Shown piece after piece: positions 52,349 to 61,558 of a DNA stretch of 64,000 nt; the stretch's first letter is position 1; the number at the start of each line of letters is the position of its first letter. Origin of the DNA: [Eubacterium] siraeum (lineage in GTDB: Bacteria; Bacillota; Clostridia; Oscillospirales; Ruminococcaceae); the NCBI GenBank assembly GCA_025150425.1, contig CP102281.1, positions 1,426,001-1,490,000 of the forward strand, read 5' to 3'. The notes below the pieces were generated by a model. That model did no database searches, had not been told where the DNA came from, and saw only the letters and a list, made by a program, of their open reading frames with translations. Made by a program: the position numbers and the translations under genes.

Positions 52349-53269
52349 ATGAAAGTAACAGAATTCAGCAATAAAACAAAGGTTGACAACGTCCGACCGG
52401 AATGGGAAAAGTATCTCGGAAAAGAAGATTTTATAAGCTACAAGCCTTCTTATGTCGGCGGAACGGAACGTGATAAATTCGAGAAATTCACTTTTCCTGC
52501 CGAAAAAACAGGTGATATTACATATTATCTGTACAATCCGACAAAAAACGGAGCTATCCGTCAATGCGGTAAATATCCGCTTCTTGTATTTATTCACGGT
52601 GCAACAAACTCATTTGACGGAAGAATATGTATATCGCACAGCGGCGGCGAAATGTTTGCAACTGCCGATTATCAACAGAAAATGGATGGTGGTGCTTTTA
52701 TACTTGTGCCTCTGGCGAACGAAAAGAAAGATGAAAACGGAGAACTGTGCGACAGCTGGAACGAAAAGTATTTTCCTTATCTCAAAGACATTATAAACAA
52801 GACAGTCAACGACAATCCGATTTCTGACATAATTATCGCAGGTGGTTCTTCAGGCGGATATATGACATGGGGAATGGTACTAAACTATCCTGAACTATTT
52901 GACGGCTGTATACCCGTTTCTTCAGGATTCATGCCTTCTATCAGTCAGCTTGAAACGCTTGAAAAAAACGGCGTAAATGTGCTTTATGCCTGTGGCAGAC
53001 ACGATGAATTCGGTTGCTATAAAAAGGAATACAGCGAAATCTATGACTACATCTCAACAATGAAAAACGGAATCTGCTATACTCCCGAATGGACAAGAAA
53101 CGGCGACCACGGCGTCGCTTCGCTGTTTTTCGGAATAGAGATGGGTCAGCACTGTATGATTACACAGGTACAGGCGAACCTTATCTATGATGACGGAGCG
53201 CCGTATTGTGATAAAATTCCAAACGGCATTACAGGTTGGATAAAGACCTGCCATAGAAATAAGGAGTAA
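52349..53269 (+). CDS. Alpha/beta-hydrolase (esterase/depolymerase-like)
   Basis: A 306-residue alpha/beta-hydrolase resembling PHB-depolymerase-like esterases. The oxyanion strand is LLVFIHGATNS, the nucleophile elbow is IAGGSSGGYMTW (Ser in GxSxG), the acid lies in CGRHDEFG and the histidine in GDHGVAS. No signal peptide is seen, so it is cytosolic. AAGGAGGAG precedes the ATG. It is followed after 3 bp by the VOC gene, so the two are co-transcribed. The substrate is unknown. Confidence 0.82.
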   Translation: MKVTEFSNKTKVDNVRPEWEKYLGKEDFISYKPSYVGGTERDKFEKFTFPAEKTGDITYYLYNPTKNGAIRQCGKYPLLVFIHGATNSFDGRICISHSGGEMFATADYQQKMDGGAFILVPLANEKKDENGELCDSWNEKYFPYLKDIINKTVNDNPISDIIIAGGSSGGYMTWGMVLNYPELFDGCIPVSSGFMPSISQLETLEKNGVNVLYACGRHDEFGCYKKEYSEIYDYISTMKNGICYTPEWTRNGDHGVASLFFGIEMGQHCMITQVQANLIYDDGAPYCDKIPNGITGWIKTCHRNKE

Positions 53270-53272
53270 GAA

Positions 53273-53668
53273 ATGGTAACAGGTATACACCACGTTTCAT
53301 TCAAATGCAGTAAGGGCGAACAGCTTAAAAAGGTTATCGCTTTCTACACCGAAACCCTCGGTATGATGATAGTAAGACAGTGGGGCCCCGATTGGGATAA
53401 TCCCATCGGGGTTATGTTTGATACGGGAAACGGCATAATCGAGGTTTTCTCAAATGCCGAAAGTGACTTGCCGCAAGGCGTAATAAGGCATTTCGCACTT
53501 AGCGTGACAGATGTGGACGAGCTTGCGGACAGGATTGAAAAAGCCGGATATGAGGTATTCGTAAAGCCGAAAAACATTTATATTCCTGCCGAGAATCCGC
53601 TTGTAGCAAGGATTGCTTTCTGCTACGGACCGCTCGGCGAGCAGATAGAACTTTTCTGTGAACAGTAA
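53273..53668 (+). CDS. VOC-family (glyoxalase-like) protein
   Basis: A 131-residue vicinal-oxygen-chelate protein: N-terminal strand GIHHVSFKC with a metal His, FYTETLGMMIVRQWG, then FDTGNGIIEVF with the Glu ligand, a second half starting IRHFALSV, and the terminal GEQIELF. Such proteins include lactoylglutathione lyases, dioxygenases and resistance proteins. The substrate here is unknown. It is 3 bp after the esterase gene. Confidence 0.88.
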   Translation: MVTGIHHVSFKCSKGEQLKKVIAFYTETLGMMIVRQWGPDWDNPIGVMFDTGNGIIEVFSNAESDLPQGVIRHFALSVTDVDELADRIEKAGYEVFVKPKNIYIPAENPLVARIAFCYGPLGEQIELFCEQ

Positions 53669-53675
53669 ACAAAAC

Positions 53676-53712
53676 AGCCGCAGACCTGCGATAAAGCGGT
53701 CTGCGGCTTTGC
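53676..53712 (+). terminator. Terminator after the VOC gene
   Basis: A perfect 11-bp stem AGCCGCAGACC/GGTCTGCGGCT with a long loop, followed by TTGCTGT. It lies between convergent genes and may serve both. Confidence 0.8.
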
Positions 53713-53717
53713 TGTAT

Positions 53718-54536
53718 TCAGCTGTCGATTTCGGGTATGCCGGTAGTGTAGACGTAAGCTGAGGCGCACTCTTTGGCGAGGGTCAGGAACAGCTCTCTTG
53801 TGGCTGTAAGGGCGGAGAGCAGGTCGTCCGCATCGTAGCGGGAAAAGCAATCGCCAAGTTTATCGACGACGAACGGCTCTGCCCACTGCTCTGCCATTCT
53901 GCCGTTATGCCATGTATCGTAAGCGGTGCCGTGAATGCAATGTTCATACATCTCGATAACTGTGATCAGTTTTGTCTTGAGATAGCCGTTCACGCACATT
54001 ATCGCTGTCCAAAGCTCTCCACGTCTGATTTTCTTCTCTGCCCACACGATATGGAACATAAAATCATTTGTAAGATTACGGAAACTTTCCTCTGATAAAG
54101 CGGTAAAATCACAGGGTGTGATTTTTGATGATTTACAAATAAGCTGTGATATGCCGCAAGCGTCATAACAAAGCGAAAAACCACGATTCAGAATAAAATC
54201 AGCATTATGTGATTTAAGTAGATTTACAAGGCTGTCCTCAGACATAACAATCATATCGACATCAAGTGATTTTTCGAATAGGATATGGCGTTCTTTTTCT
54301 CCTGCAAAAGTATCTTCAACAAATGAATATACAGGCTTACCCAGTTTGCCTATTATATTATTTTCATAAAGCAAAATTTGCGGTTCAGAGCAAGCGATAA
54401 TCAGATCGAGGTCGGAATATTCGTCCGCCTTTGAAATTTCTCTTGCCTGCGAGCCGACAATTATTACTGCCTTTATTTCGGGCTGAGCTTCGCACACAGC
54501 AAGCAAACGTTTCAGCAGTTCGTCGTAACGATTCAT
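53718..54536 (-). CDS. ANT(6)/AadE-like nucleotidyltransferase
   Basis: A 272-residue protein of the aminoglycoside 6-adenylyltransferase-like group. The nucleotidyltransferase signature IIVGSQAREISKADEYSDLD carries the metal aspartates (GS...DxD). A helical C-terminal domain follows with FMFHIVWAEKKIRRGELW and YLKTKLITVIEMYE. Some family members adenylylate streptomycin; others have unknown substrates, so resistance should not be assumed. The ATG at 54536 has GGAGG upstream. Confidence 0.78.
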   Translation of the reverse strand: MNRYDELLKRLLAVCEAQPEIKAVIIVGSQAREISKADEYSDLDLIIACSEPQILLYENNIIGKLGKPVYSFVEDTFAGEKERHILFEKSLDVDMIVMSEDSLVNLLKSHNADFILNRGFSLCYDACGISQLICKSSKITPCDFTALSEESFRNLTNDFMFHIVWAEKKIRRGELWTAIMCVNGYLKTKLITVIEMYEHCIHGTAYDTWHNGRMAEQWAEPFVVDKLGDCFSRYDADDLLSALTATRELFLTLAKECASAYVYTTGIPEIDS

Positions 54537-54601
54537 AGACACCTCCGTTAAAGCAGAAAATGAAAAGCCACAGTAAAAAACTGTGACTTTTATTATTTAA
54601 G

Positions 54602-55531
54602 TTAATACTCAAGCGGTTCAAGCTTTGTGAGATCGAACGGGGTTTCCTGATATACGCAGAAGTTGAGCCAGTTTGAGTACATAAGGCTTGCGTGACCTCG
54701 CCAAGTAAAGTGCGGCGTCAGCTTAGGGTTATCATCAGGGAAATAGTTATACGGCACTTCTATCGGTATGCCCTTTTCCACGTCACGCATATACTCATCC
54801 TTGAGCGTGTTCCTGTCATACTCCGCGTGACCTGTAATGAAAATCTGTCTGTTCGTGCGGTCTGCAACAATATATGCTCCCGCAATGTCCGAATAGGCAA
54901 GCAGTGCAAGATTAGGATTGGTTTCAATATCTTCCATCTTTACACCCGTATAACGTGAATGGGGTACCATAAAAATATCGTCAAAGCCCTTGAGAAGCGG
55001 GTGGTTGATTGCATTTATCTTATGAGGGAAGATGCCGAACATCTTCTTGTCAAGCACCTGCTTCTGAATACCGTAATGATAGTACAGTCCTGCAAATGCC
55101 GCCCAGCAGATATGCACCGTGCTGAATGCGTGAGTTTTGCTCCACTCCATTATATCGCACAGCTCCTTCCAGTAATGGACGGAGTTGAAGTCGAGCAATT
55201 CAACGGGTGCACCTGTTATAATAAGTGCGTCAAAATACTGCTCCTTTATCTGATTGAAGGTGGTGTAGAAGTTCACAAGATGCTCCTGCGAGGTGTTTTT
55301 CGGATTGTGGGTTTCCGTTTTCACAAGAGTAATATCCACCTGCAAGGGAGTGTTACTGAGCAGCCTTAAAAGCTGTGTTTCGGTAACTATCTTTGTAGGC
55401 ATAAGGTTTACTATAGCGACCTTCAGCGGTCTTATGTCCTGTCGTGATGCTTTTTCATCAGCCATAACGAAAATATTCTCGTTGACAAGCGTGCTGAAAG
55501 CCGGCAGATTATTCGGTATTTTAATCGGCAT
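54602..55531 (-). CDS. metA: Homoserine O-acetyltransferase (MetA)
   Basis: First step of methionine synthesis from homoserine. MetA fold of 309 residues. The catalytic Cys is residue 142 in STVHICWAAFAGLYYHYGI, and the His/Glu pair is in ITGHAEYD. Residue 111 in ITGAPVELL is Glu. In this family Glu111 goes with acetyl-CoA and Gly111 with succinyl-CoA, so an acetyltransferase is predicted. No SAM riboswitch fits into the short upstream gap of about 80 bp. Confidence 0.93.
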   Translation of the reverse strand: MPIKIPNNLPAFSTLVNENIFVMADEKASRQDIRPLKVAIVNLMPTKIVTETQLLRLLSNTPLQVDITLVKTETHNPKNTSQEHLVNFYTTFNQIKEQYFDALIITGAPVELLDFNSVHYWKELCDIMEWSKTHAFSTVHICWAAFAGLYYHYGIQKQVLDKKMFGIFPHKINAINHPLLKGFDDIFMVPHSRYTGVKMEDIETNPNLALLAYSDIAGAYIVADRTNRQIFITGHAEYDRNTLKDEYMRDVEKGIPIEVPYNYFPDDNPKLTPHFTWRGHASLMYSNWLNFCVYQETPFDLTKLEPLEY

Positions 55532-55609
55532 TTACATCATCCTTTTCATTTCGTCATAATATTTGATTATACCACACGAAACGTATAAATGCAAGCAAAA
55601 CAGATAATA

Positions 55610-56263
55610 TCACCGAATTTGCGTGATTATTCCGATAACTCCCGATAAATCATCGCAACTTGCAAAAACCTTTTCGGTAATTTCCGACGGCACATCGACT
55701 ATATCCTTTATGAACACTGTCCGTATACCCGATGCTATGCCTGCCCTGATGCCGTTTGAGCTGTCCTCGACAATAAAACATTCCGACTTGTCAAAGCCCG
55801 TCTTTTCGGCGGCTGTTATAAATATTTCCGGATCTGGTTTTCCTCTTGTTATCTCATCGCCGCCGATAATTCCGTCAAAATATCCGAGTATGCCCGAATG
55901 CTCAAGCTCCTTAGCCGCAGAAGCGTGATATGTAGAGGTGGCAACATACATTCCGACTTTATTCGCTTTAAGATATGTGCAAAGCTCATCAAAGCCGGGC
56001 TTTACCGGTATGCCGTTCTTCTCTTCATATTCTGCAAAATACCGCTTTGCGTATCCCCAGTATTTATCAAATGGGTAATCCTCGCCAAGCTCGGAAAGAA
56101 AGAGGGTCTTCATCGAATCATAATTCAGTCCGATAGAACGGTACGGAAGCGAAAGGTCAAACGGCAGGCTGTACTTATCAATCACATACTGCCACGCCTT
56201 AAGCCCTATCCTTTCGCTGTCAAGAAGCGTGCCGTCCATATCGAATATTACCGCTTTAATCAT
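55610..56263 (-). CDS. HAD hydrolase, beta-phosphoglucomutase-like
   Basis: A subfamily I HAD phosphatase/phosphomutase of 217 residues. Motif I is FDMDGTLLDSE, a helical cap follows, motif II is YVATSTYHA, motif III is the Lys in GKPDPEIF, and motif IV is FIVEDSSNGIRAGIASG. The layout is that of beta-phosphoglucomutase and related sugar phosphatases. It overlaps the GH13 gene by 4 bp, so it is co-translated with it. A role in alpha-glucan breakdown is plausible. Confidence 0.87.
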   Translation of the reverse strand: MIKAVIFDMDGTLLDSERIGLKAWQYVIDKYSLPFDLSLPYRSIGLNYDSMKTLFLSELGEDYPFDKYWGYAKRYFAEYEEKNGIPVKPGFDELCTYLKANKVGMYVATSTYHASAAKELEHSGILGYFDGIIGGDEITRGKPDPEIFITAAEKTGFDKSECFIVEDSSNGIRAGIASGIRTVFIKDIVDVPSEITEKVFASCDDLSGVIGIITQIR

Positions 56264-57579
56264 TTATTCACCGCCACTACGGCACTGCATCCGTCAAGAT
56301 GAACACTGCCCGATAAATCTATCTTCTTTCCGGTAAGCACATCTGTGAATTCGCCGGAAATACCGGGATTGAAATCAAACGGATTATCGTCTATATTAAG
56401 AAGCGTTACAACTGTTTCGCCGTCACAGTCACGTCTGAACGAGAACTGTCTGTTTAAAAGCTGTAAAGGTGTATAATCGCCGTGAGCGAGTGCCTTTGAG
56501 GAGGTACGCAGATTACACAGCGCAGTGATCTCGGCTGTGAGATCGGCTATACCCTCAGCCCTGAACTTTTCCTCGTTATATTCAACACGCAGAGCGTCAT
56601 CGCCGTTGTGCTTGTCGCCCTCGATGCCGTACTCACTGCCGTAATAAACACCGGGTATGCCGGGCATCGTGAACAGGAGAGGGTAAATCACGGGAAGCTG
56701 GCGCTTATTGTTAAGCATTGTGGCTATTCGTGAAACATCGTGATTGTCAACAAAGCTGTAAAGAAGCTTTCCTGTATAAAGACACCACTGCTCTTTTCCG
56801 AACTGGCGGTTGAGCGAGTGTGCAATCTCGAACATATTAAGGTCGTTGAAGCTGGAGAACAAGCCCTTATAGCATTCATAATTGGTCACGCTGTCAAGCA
56901 TTTCGGGATTCATCCAGCGGTTATAATCGCCGTGGAGCGTTTCGCCCATCAGCCAGAAATCGTTTTTCAGCCACTTGCAATGGCCGTGCAGTTCCTTCAG
57001 GAAATTAAGGTCGAGGCAGTACGCAACATCAAGGCGAAGTCCGTCAATGTCAAACTCCTTTACCCACCCTGTGATGACCTCTTTTAAGTATTCCTTTACT
57101 GCGGGGTTGTACAGATTCAGCTTTACAAGCTCGTAATGTCCTTCCCAGCCCTCGTACCAGAAGCCGTCATTATAGCAGGAATTTCCGTCATTGATATGAA
57201 ACCAGTCACGATAACCGTTGTTGCCGTTTCTGACCTCAACGAATTTTGTGAAATCTCTGCCGACGTGGTTGAACACGCCGTCAAGTATTATCTTGATGCC
57301 GTTTTCGTGCAGCTTTTTGCAAAGTGCGGCAAAATCAGCGTTTGTGCCGAGTCTGCTGTCTATTTTTGTATAGTCAACGGTATCATATCCGTGTGCTACC
57401 GACTGGAACACAGGTCCGAAATATATAGCGTTGAAGCCCATTTCCTTTATATGAGGAATAGCATCCTCTATCTTTTTAAGTCTGTTTTCGGTGTTCTCCG
57501 AATAATCGTTTGTCTTGGGGCAACCGCAGAATCCTAAAGGATAAATGTGATATACCGCAAAGTTTGTGAAATCGCTCAT
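56260..57579 (-). CDS. GH13 alpha-amylase-family glucanohydrolase
   Basis: Cytosolic (no signal peptide) GH13 enzyme of 439 residues. The conserved regions are DGVFNHVGRDF, GLRLDVAYC (nucleophile Asp), LMGETLHGD (acid Glu) and FVDNHDVSR (third Asp). The short size and N-terminal YHIYPLGFCG suggest a cyclomaltodextrinase/neopullulanase-like or maltodextrin-type intracellular amylase. The ATG at 57579 follows AAGGGAG. It is between the DRTGG gene and the HAD gene, with which it overlaps. Confidence 0.92.
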   Translation of the reverse strand: MSDFTNFAVYHIYPLGFCGCPKTNDYSENTENRLKKIEDAIPHIKEMGFNAIYFGPVFQSVAHGYDTVDYTKIDSRLGTNADFAALCKKLHENGIKIILDGVFNHVGRDFTKFVEVRNGNNGYRDWFHINDGNSCYNDGFWYEGWEGHYELVKLNLYNPAVKEYLKEVITGWVKEFDIDGLRLDVAYCLDLNFLKELHGHCKWLKNDFWLMGETLHGDYNRWMNPEMLDSVTNYECYKGLFSSFNDLNMFEIAHSLNRQFGKEQWCLYTGKLLYSFVDNHDVSRIATMLNNKRQLPVIYPLLFTMPGIPGVYYGSEYGIEGDKHNGDDALRVEYNEEKFRAEGIADLTAEITALCNLRTSSKALAHGDYTPLQLLNRQFSFRRDCDGETVVTLLNIDDNPFDFNPGISGEFTDVLTGKKIDLSGSVHLDGCSAVVAVNK

Positions 57580-57601
57580 TTTGAAATCTCCCTTATTTAT
57601 T

Positions 57602-57934
57602 TTACACATCCGTAATGGCATAAAGCTCCGCCGCCGAATCGAAAACCGGTTTATCCGAAACGAACAGAGCAATATTATGCTCCTGCGCTTTAAGCAAAGC
57701 GTCGGCATCCGGTTTTACTTTTTCGCAAAGCACAACACAGGACGCACCCGTGTGTGCTGCTACGGCTATTGTGTTTACGTTTCCTATAACGGTGAACCAA
57801 GCACAGCCGTCAAGGTCTTTGGTCATTGCAAGGCTTAACAGGTCGCACGAAAACACATTATTTATAACACTGTCTTCGTTACCGCTGTTAAGCACTCCGA
57901 ACAATCCTTTTCTTATAAGCTGTCCGACCGTCAT
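57602..57934 (-). CDS. DRTGG-domain protein
   Basis: A 110-residue protein resembling the stand-alone DRTGG domain (named after a motif in HPr-kinase-like and phosphotransacetylase proteins): MTVGQLIRKGLFGVLNSG, DLLSLAMTKDLDGCAWFTVI and VVLCEKVKPDADAL. Such genes occur beside NADH-linked [FeFe]-hydrogenase clusters. Here it is divergent from that operon (starting 58254), separated by about 320 bp. A sensory or nucleotide-binding role is inferred. Confidence 0.72.
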   Translation of the reverse strand: MTVGQLIRKGLFGVLNSGNEDSVINNVFSCDLLSLAMTKDLDGCAWFTVIGNVNTIAVAAHTGASCVVLCEKVKPDADALLKAQEHNIALFVSDKPVFDSAAELYAITDV

Positions 57935-58005
57935 TTGTGAAACCTGCCTTTACCGATTTTTCGATTCATGCCGTGTTATATGCAATATGCACAAATCATA
58001 TTGCT

Positions 58006-58034
58006 ATTATATCACAATCTGTCACTTATGTAAA
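58006..58034 (-). promoter_or_regulatory. Promoter of the DRTGG gene
   Basis: On the minus strand TTTACA (58029-58034), 17 bp, perfect TATAAT (58006-58011). Confidence 0.7.
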
Positions 58035-58188
58035 GTTGAAAAATACACGTTGAATTTGTAGAAAATGACGGTTTTTAGGTAAAAATAGAGTAAATTTATC
58101 CGATATAAAAATACCGATTAGTGCAACATCCACAAAGAGTTGTGCAAATTTTGGTTACTAATATATAGTGAAATTTACATAGCAAATA
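58035..58188. other. AT-rich divergent control region of the hydrogenase operon
   Basis: Gene-free AT-rich stretch between the two divergent promoters. It holds partial repeats such as GTGCAAC and GTTGTGC near 58119-58146 that could bind a redox repressor (e.g. Rex), but no clear full Rex palindrome was found. Confidence 0.45.
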
Positions 58189-58197
58189 TGTTATAAT
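58189..58197 (+). promoter_or_regulatory. Extended -10 promoter of the hydrogenase operon
   Basis: TG (58189-58190), one base, then perfect TATAAT (58192-58197) forms an extended -10 element; no good -35 at 17 bp. It is about 57 bp before the first gene, which carries AAGGAGG. Confidence 0.6.
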
Positions 58198-58253
58198 TAT
58201 CATATTCCCGTGAGTCTGCAAGAATTGCGGGTCAAATCCAAGGAGGTTATATA

Positions 58254-58754
58254 ATGGGTTCCAAAGAAAAAAATACCGTACCGTTCAACGGCACGCCCGA
58301 ACAAGAAAAGGCACTGCGTGAAATGATCGGTAATCACAAGGGTCAGCAGGGCGCACTTATGCCTGTACTGCAACAGGCTCAGGAAATCTACGGCTATCTT
58401 CCTATTGAGGTTCAGTCAATAATAGCCGAAGAAATGGGAATACCGCTTGAAAAGGTATATGGTGTTTCTACATTCTACTCGCAGTTCTCACTTTATCCCA
58501 AGGGTAAGTACAAAATCTCAGTATGTCTGGGTACAGCCTGCTATGTTAAAGGCTCCGGCGACATATTTGCAAAGCTCTCCGAAAAGCTCGGAATTTCAGA
58601 CGGAAAATGTACACAGGACGGCATATTCTCACTTGACGCCTGTCGCTGTATAGGAGCGTGCGGACTTGCTCCCGTAATGACAGTAAACGACGATGTATAC
58701 GGAAAGCTGACCGTTGACGAAATCGACGGTATTCTGGCTAAATATACAGAATAA
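58254..58754 (+). CDS. hydC: Bifurcating hydrogenase subunit HydC (NuoE-like)
   Basis: Thioredoxin-like [2Fe-2S] subunit of 166 residues, homologous to NuoE. The cluster cysteines are in CLGTACYVKGS and DACRCIGACGLAP (CX4C...CX3C). The N-terminal helical domain QQGALMPVLQQAQEIYGYLP is the usual NuoE start. It passes electrons between NADH/FMN in HydB and the rest of the complex. The AAGGAGG site precedes the ATG. The stop overlaps the next start as TAATG. Confidence 0.95.
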   Translation: MGSKEKNTVPFNGTPEQEKALREMIGNHKGQQGALMPVLQQAQEIYGYLPIEVQSIIAEEMGIPLEKVYGVSTFYSQFSLYPKGKYKISVCLGTACYVKGSGDIFAKLSEKLGISDGKCTQDGIFSLDACRCIGACGLAPVMTVNDDVYGKLTVDEIDGILAKYTE

Positions 58755-59311
58755 TGTTTCCGGAAATTTCTCTGAACATTCTTGATGTTGTGCAGAATTC
58801 TATCGGCGCACGGGCTTCGCTTGTCGAAATAACCGTCAGCATTGACACAACGGCGGATACTCTTACGGTCATCATCAGGGATGACGGCTGCGGAATGAGC
58901 GAGGCGGAGCTGTCAAGAGCCGTCGATCCGTTCTATACCACAAGAACAACGAGAAAATACGGATTCGGAGTACCTTTTTTCAAAGCCGCATCGGAAATGA
59001 CCGGCGGCAGCTTCGAGATAAGTTCAAAAGAAGGAGAAGGTACTTATATAAAGGCTGTTTTTGTACTGTCGCACATTGACAGAATGCCGCTGGGCGATAT
59101 GACGGGTACGCTTATATCGCTTATAAATGCGAACTGCCGTATAGATTTCAGCTATAACTATTCGGTTGACGAAAAGCGGTTTTCGCTTGATACAAGGCAG
59201 CTCAGAGCCATACTCGGCAGTGTTCCGTTAAATATACCTGAGGTCACGGGATATATCACCCGTTATCTTGAGGAAAATACAGCCGAGGTAAACGGCGGCA
59301 TCAAATATTAA
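58754..59311 (+). CDS. Histidine-kinase-like ATPase, hydrogenase-operon associated
   Basis: A 185-residue GHKL-fold ATPase without a phosphoacceptor domain. It has LNILDVVQNSIGARA (N-box), DDGCGMSEAEL (G1 box), FYTTRTTRKYGFGVPFF and GEGTYIKAVF (G2). Similar genes are found inside bifurcating hydrogenase operons, where their role is unknown (possibly anti-sigma or chaperone-like). It overlaps hydC by 1 bp (TAATG). Confidence 0.8.
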   Translation: MFPEISLNILDVVQNSIGARASLVEITVSIDTTADTLTVIIRDDGCGMSEAELSRAVDPFYTTRTTRKYGFGVPFFKAASEMTGGSFEISSKEGEGTYIKAVFVLSHIDRMPLGDMTGTLISLINANCRIDFSYNYSVDEKRFSLDTRQLRAILGSVPLNIPEVTGYITRYLEENTAEVNGGIKY

Positions 59312-59336
59312 CGACCACGAAAGGATAATTTAAGAT

Positions 59337-59705
59337 ATGAAATCTCTTGAAGAATTAGCTGCTATCCGTGACAAGATGCAGAACGTTGTGAACCTGAGAA
59401 GCGAAGCATCGGACTGCACAAGAATTGTTGTCGGAATGGCGACCTGCGGAATTGCGGCAGGGGCAAGACCTGTTCTCAAAGCATTTTCCGACGGGATACA
59501 GGAAAAGGGCATAAAAGACGTAATGGTAATACAGGAAGGCTGTATCGGTCTTTGCCAGTATGAGCCTGTTGTTGAAGTCATCACACCCGGCAAGGAAAAG
59601 GTGACCTACGTCAATATGACATCTGAAAAGGCTGTAGAAGTAATTGAACAGCACATTATCGGCGGCAACGTTGTAACGAAGTACACGATAAACTCCGCTA
59701 TGTAA
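59337..59705 (+). CDS. [2Fe-2S] ferredoxin-like thioredoxin-fold protein
   Basis: A 122-residue thioredoxin-fold [2Fe-2S] protein: VVGMATCGIAAGARPVLKAF supplies one cysteine, and VIQEGCIGLCQYEPVVEV the second pair. Such proteins lie between the NuoE-like and NuoF-like genes of NAD-linked hydrogenases and carry electrons. It is co-transcribed, 25 bp after the ATPase gene. Confidence 0.9.
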   Translation: MKSLEELAAIRDKMQNVVNLRSEASDCTRIVVGMATCGIAAGARPVLKAFSDGIQEKGIKDVMVIQEGCIGLCQYEPVVEVITPGKEKVTYVNMTSEKAVEVIEQHIIGGNVVTKYTINSAM

Positions 59706-59726
59706 AATCTGAAAGGAAACTAATAT

Positions 59727-61520
59727 ATGTATCGTTCACAAGTATTGATATGCGGTGGTACCGGTTGTACTTCTTCAGGCAGTGTTAAAATTGCCAAAAG
59801 ATTACAGGAAGAAATCGACAAGAACGGTCTTACCGACGAAGTTATGGTAGTCCGCACAGGATGTTTCGGTCTGTGTGCGCTCGGTCCTATTATGATCGTT
59901 TATCCTGAGGGTACATTCTACTCGATGGTAAAGGAAGAAGATATTGCGGAAATCGTTTCGGAGCATCTGCTCAAGGGACGTATCGTTACACGTCTTGTAT
60001 ACGATGAAACAGTCGCAGAAAACGAGATAAAGTCGCTCAAGGAAACCGACTTCTATAAAAAGCAGCACAGAATCGCACTGAGAAACTGCGGTGTAATCAA
60101 TCCCGAATGTATCGACGAATATATAGGAAGAAACGGTTATGAGGCACTCGGAAAGGTCCTCAAGACAATGACTCCCGATGATGTAATTCAGGTAATTCTT
60201 GATTCGGGTCTGCGTGGCAGAGGCGGCGGCGGATTCCCTACAGGCAAGAAGTGGCAGCTTGCAAGAAACCTTGTCAAGGACGCAGATCAGAAGTATGTAT
60301 GCTGTAACGCCGACGAGGGCGACCCCGGTGCATTCATGGACCGTTCTGTTCTCGAAGGCGATCCCCACGTTGTAATCGAAGCTATGGCTATTGCAGGCTA
60401 TGCTATAGGCGCAACACAGGGCTATATCTACATAAGAGCGGAATATCCGATAGCCGTTCAGCGTTTACAGATAGCGATAGATCAGGCAAGAGAATACGGT
60501 CTGCTCGGAAAGAACATTTTTGACAGCGGATTCGACTTCGACCTTGATATAAGACTTGGCGCAGGCGCATTTGTATGCGGCGAGGAAACAGCGCTTATGA
60601 CATCTATCGAAGGTAACAGAGGCGAGCCCAGACCCCGTCCTCCCTTCCCTGCGGAAAGCGGTCTTTTCAAGAAGCCTACCGTACTCAACAACGTTGAAAC
60701 ATACGCTAACATTCCTCAGATAATCCTTAACGGTGCTGACTGGTTCGCATCTATGGGTACAGAAAAGTCAAAGGGAACAAAGGTATTCGCACTCGGCGGC
60801 AAGATACACAACACGGGACTTGTTGAGGTTCCTATGGGTACTACACTGCGTGAGGTTATTTACGAAATCGGCGGCGGTATCCCCAACGGCAAGGCATTCA
60901 AGGCGGCTCAGACGGGCGGTCCTTCGGGCGGATGTATCCCTGCGGAGCATCTCGATATACCGATAGACTATGATAACCTTATCGCTATCGGCTCTATGAT
61001 GGGTTCGGGCGGACTTATCGTTATGGACGAGGATAACTGTATGGTAGATATTGCGAAGTTCTTCCTTCAGTTCACCGTTGATGAGTCCTGCGGTAAATGT
61101 ACACCCTGCCGTATCGGTACAAAGCGTCTTTACGAAATGCTCGAAAAGATAACATCGGGCAACGCTACTATGGAAGACCTCGACAAGATGGAGAAGCTGT
61201 GCTACTATATCAAGAACAACTCTCTGTGCGGTCTTGGTCAGACAGCTCCCAACCCCGTTTTATCAACTCTGCGTTACTTCAAGGACGAGTATATCGCACA
61301 CGTTAAGGATAAGAAGTGTCCTGCAGGCGTATGTCAGGATCTTCTCACATACAAGATCATCGACCTTAAGTGTAAGGGCTGTACAGCCTGCGCAAGAGGC
61401 TGCCCTGTCGGAGCAATCTCGGGTACTGTCAAGCAGCCCCACAGCATTGATACCGCAAAATGTATCAAGTGCGGTGCTTGTATGGCTAAGTGTAAGTTCG
61501 GTGCAATTATTAAGGAATGA
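59727..61520 (+). CDS. hydB: Bifurcating hydrogenase subunit HydB (NuoF-like, NADH/FMN)
   Basis: NADH- and FMN-binding subunit of 597 residues. The N-terminal thioredoxin-like [2Fe-2S] module has CGGTGCTSSGS and CFGLCALGP. The NuoF core carries GRGGGGFPTGKKW, NADEGDPGAFMDR and an SLBB region. The [4Fe-4S] site is SCGKCTPCRIG. Two C-terminal ferredoxin clusters, CKGCTACARGCP and CIKCGACMAKC, mark the HydB type that takes electrons from ferredoxin and NADH. It is between the ferredoxin-like gene and hydA. Confidence 0.95.
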   Translation: MYRSQVLICGGTGCTSSGSVKIAKRLQEEIDKNGLTDEVMVVRTGCFGLCALGPIMIVYPEGTFYSMVKEEDIAEIVSEHLLKGRIVTRLVYDETVAENEIKSLKETDFYKKQHRIALRNCGVINPECIDEYIGRNGYEALGKVLKTMTPDDVIQVILDSGLRGRGGGGFPTGKKWQLARNLVKDADQKYVCCNADEGDPGAFMDRSVLEGDPHVVIEAMAIAGYAIGATQGYIYIRAEYPIAVQRLQIAIDQAREYGLLGKNIFDSGFDFDLDIRLGAGAFVCGEETALMTSIEGNRGEPRPRPPFPAESGLFKKPTVLNNVETYANIPQIILNGADWFASMGTEKSKGTKVFALGGKIHNTGLVEVPMGTTLREVIYEIGGGIPNGKAFKAAQTGGPSGGCIPAEHLDIPIDYDNLIAIGSMMGSGGLIVMDEDNCMVDIAKFFLQFTVDESCGKCTPCRIGTKRLYEMLEKITSGNATMEDLDKMEKLCYYIKNNSLCGLGQTAPNPVLSTLRYFKDEYIAHVKDKKCPAGVCQDLLTYKIIDLKCKGCTACARGCPVGAISGTVKQPHSIDTAKCIKCGACMAKCKFGAIIKE

Positions 61521-61558
61521 TCCGGTTTGACGGATAACTGAAAGGAATAAATTTTACT

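Noticed and set aside
55548-55575. Dif-like left arm TTTCGTCATAA upstream of metA
   Set aside because: The right arm does not match and no recombinase or cargo is near.
55532-55609. SAM riboswitch or T-box upstream of metA
   Set aside because: The gap is only about 80 bp with no recognisable aptamer or terminator.
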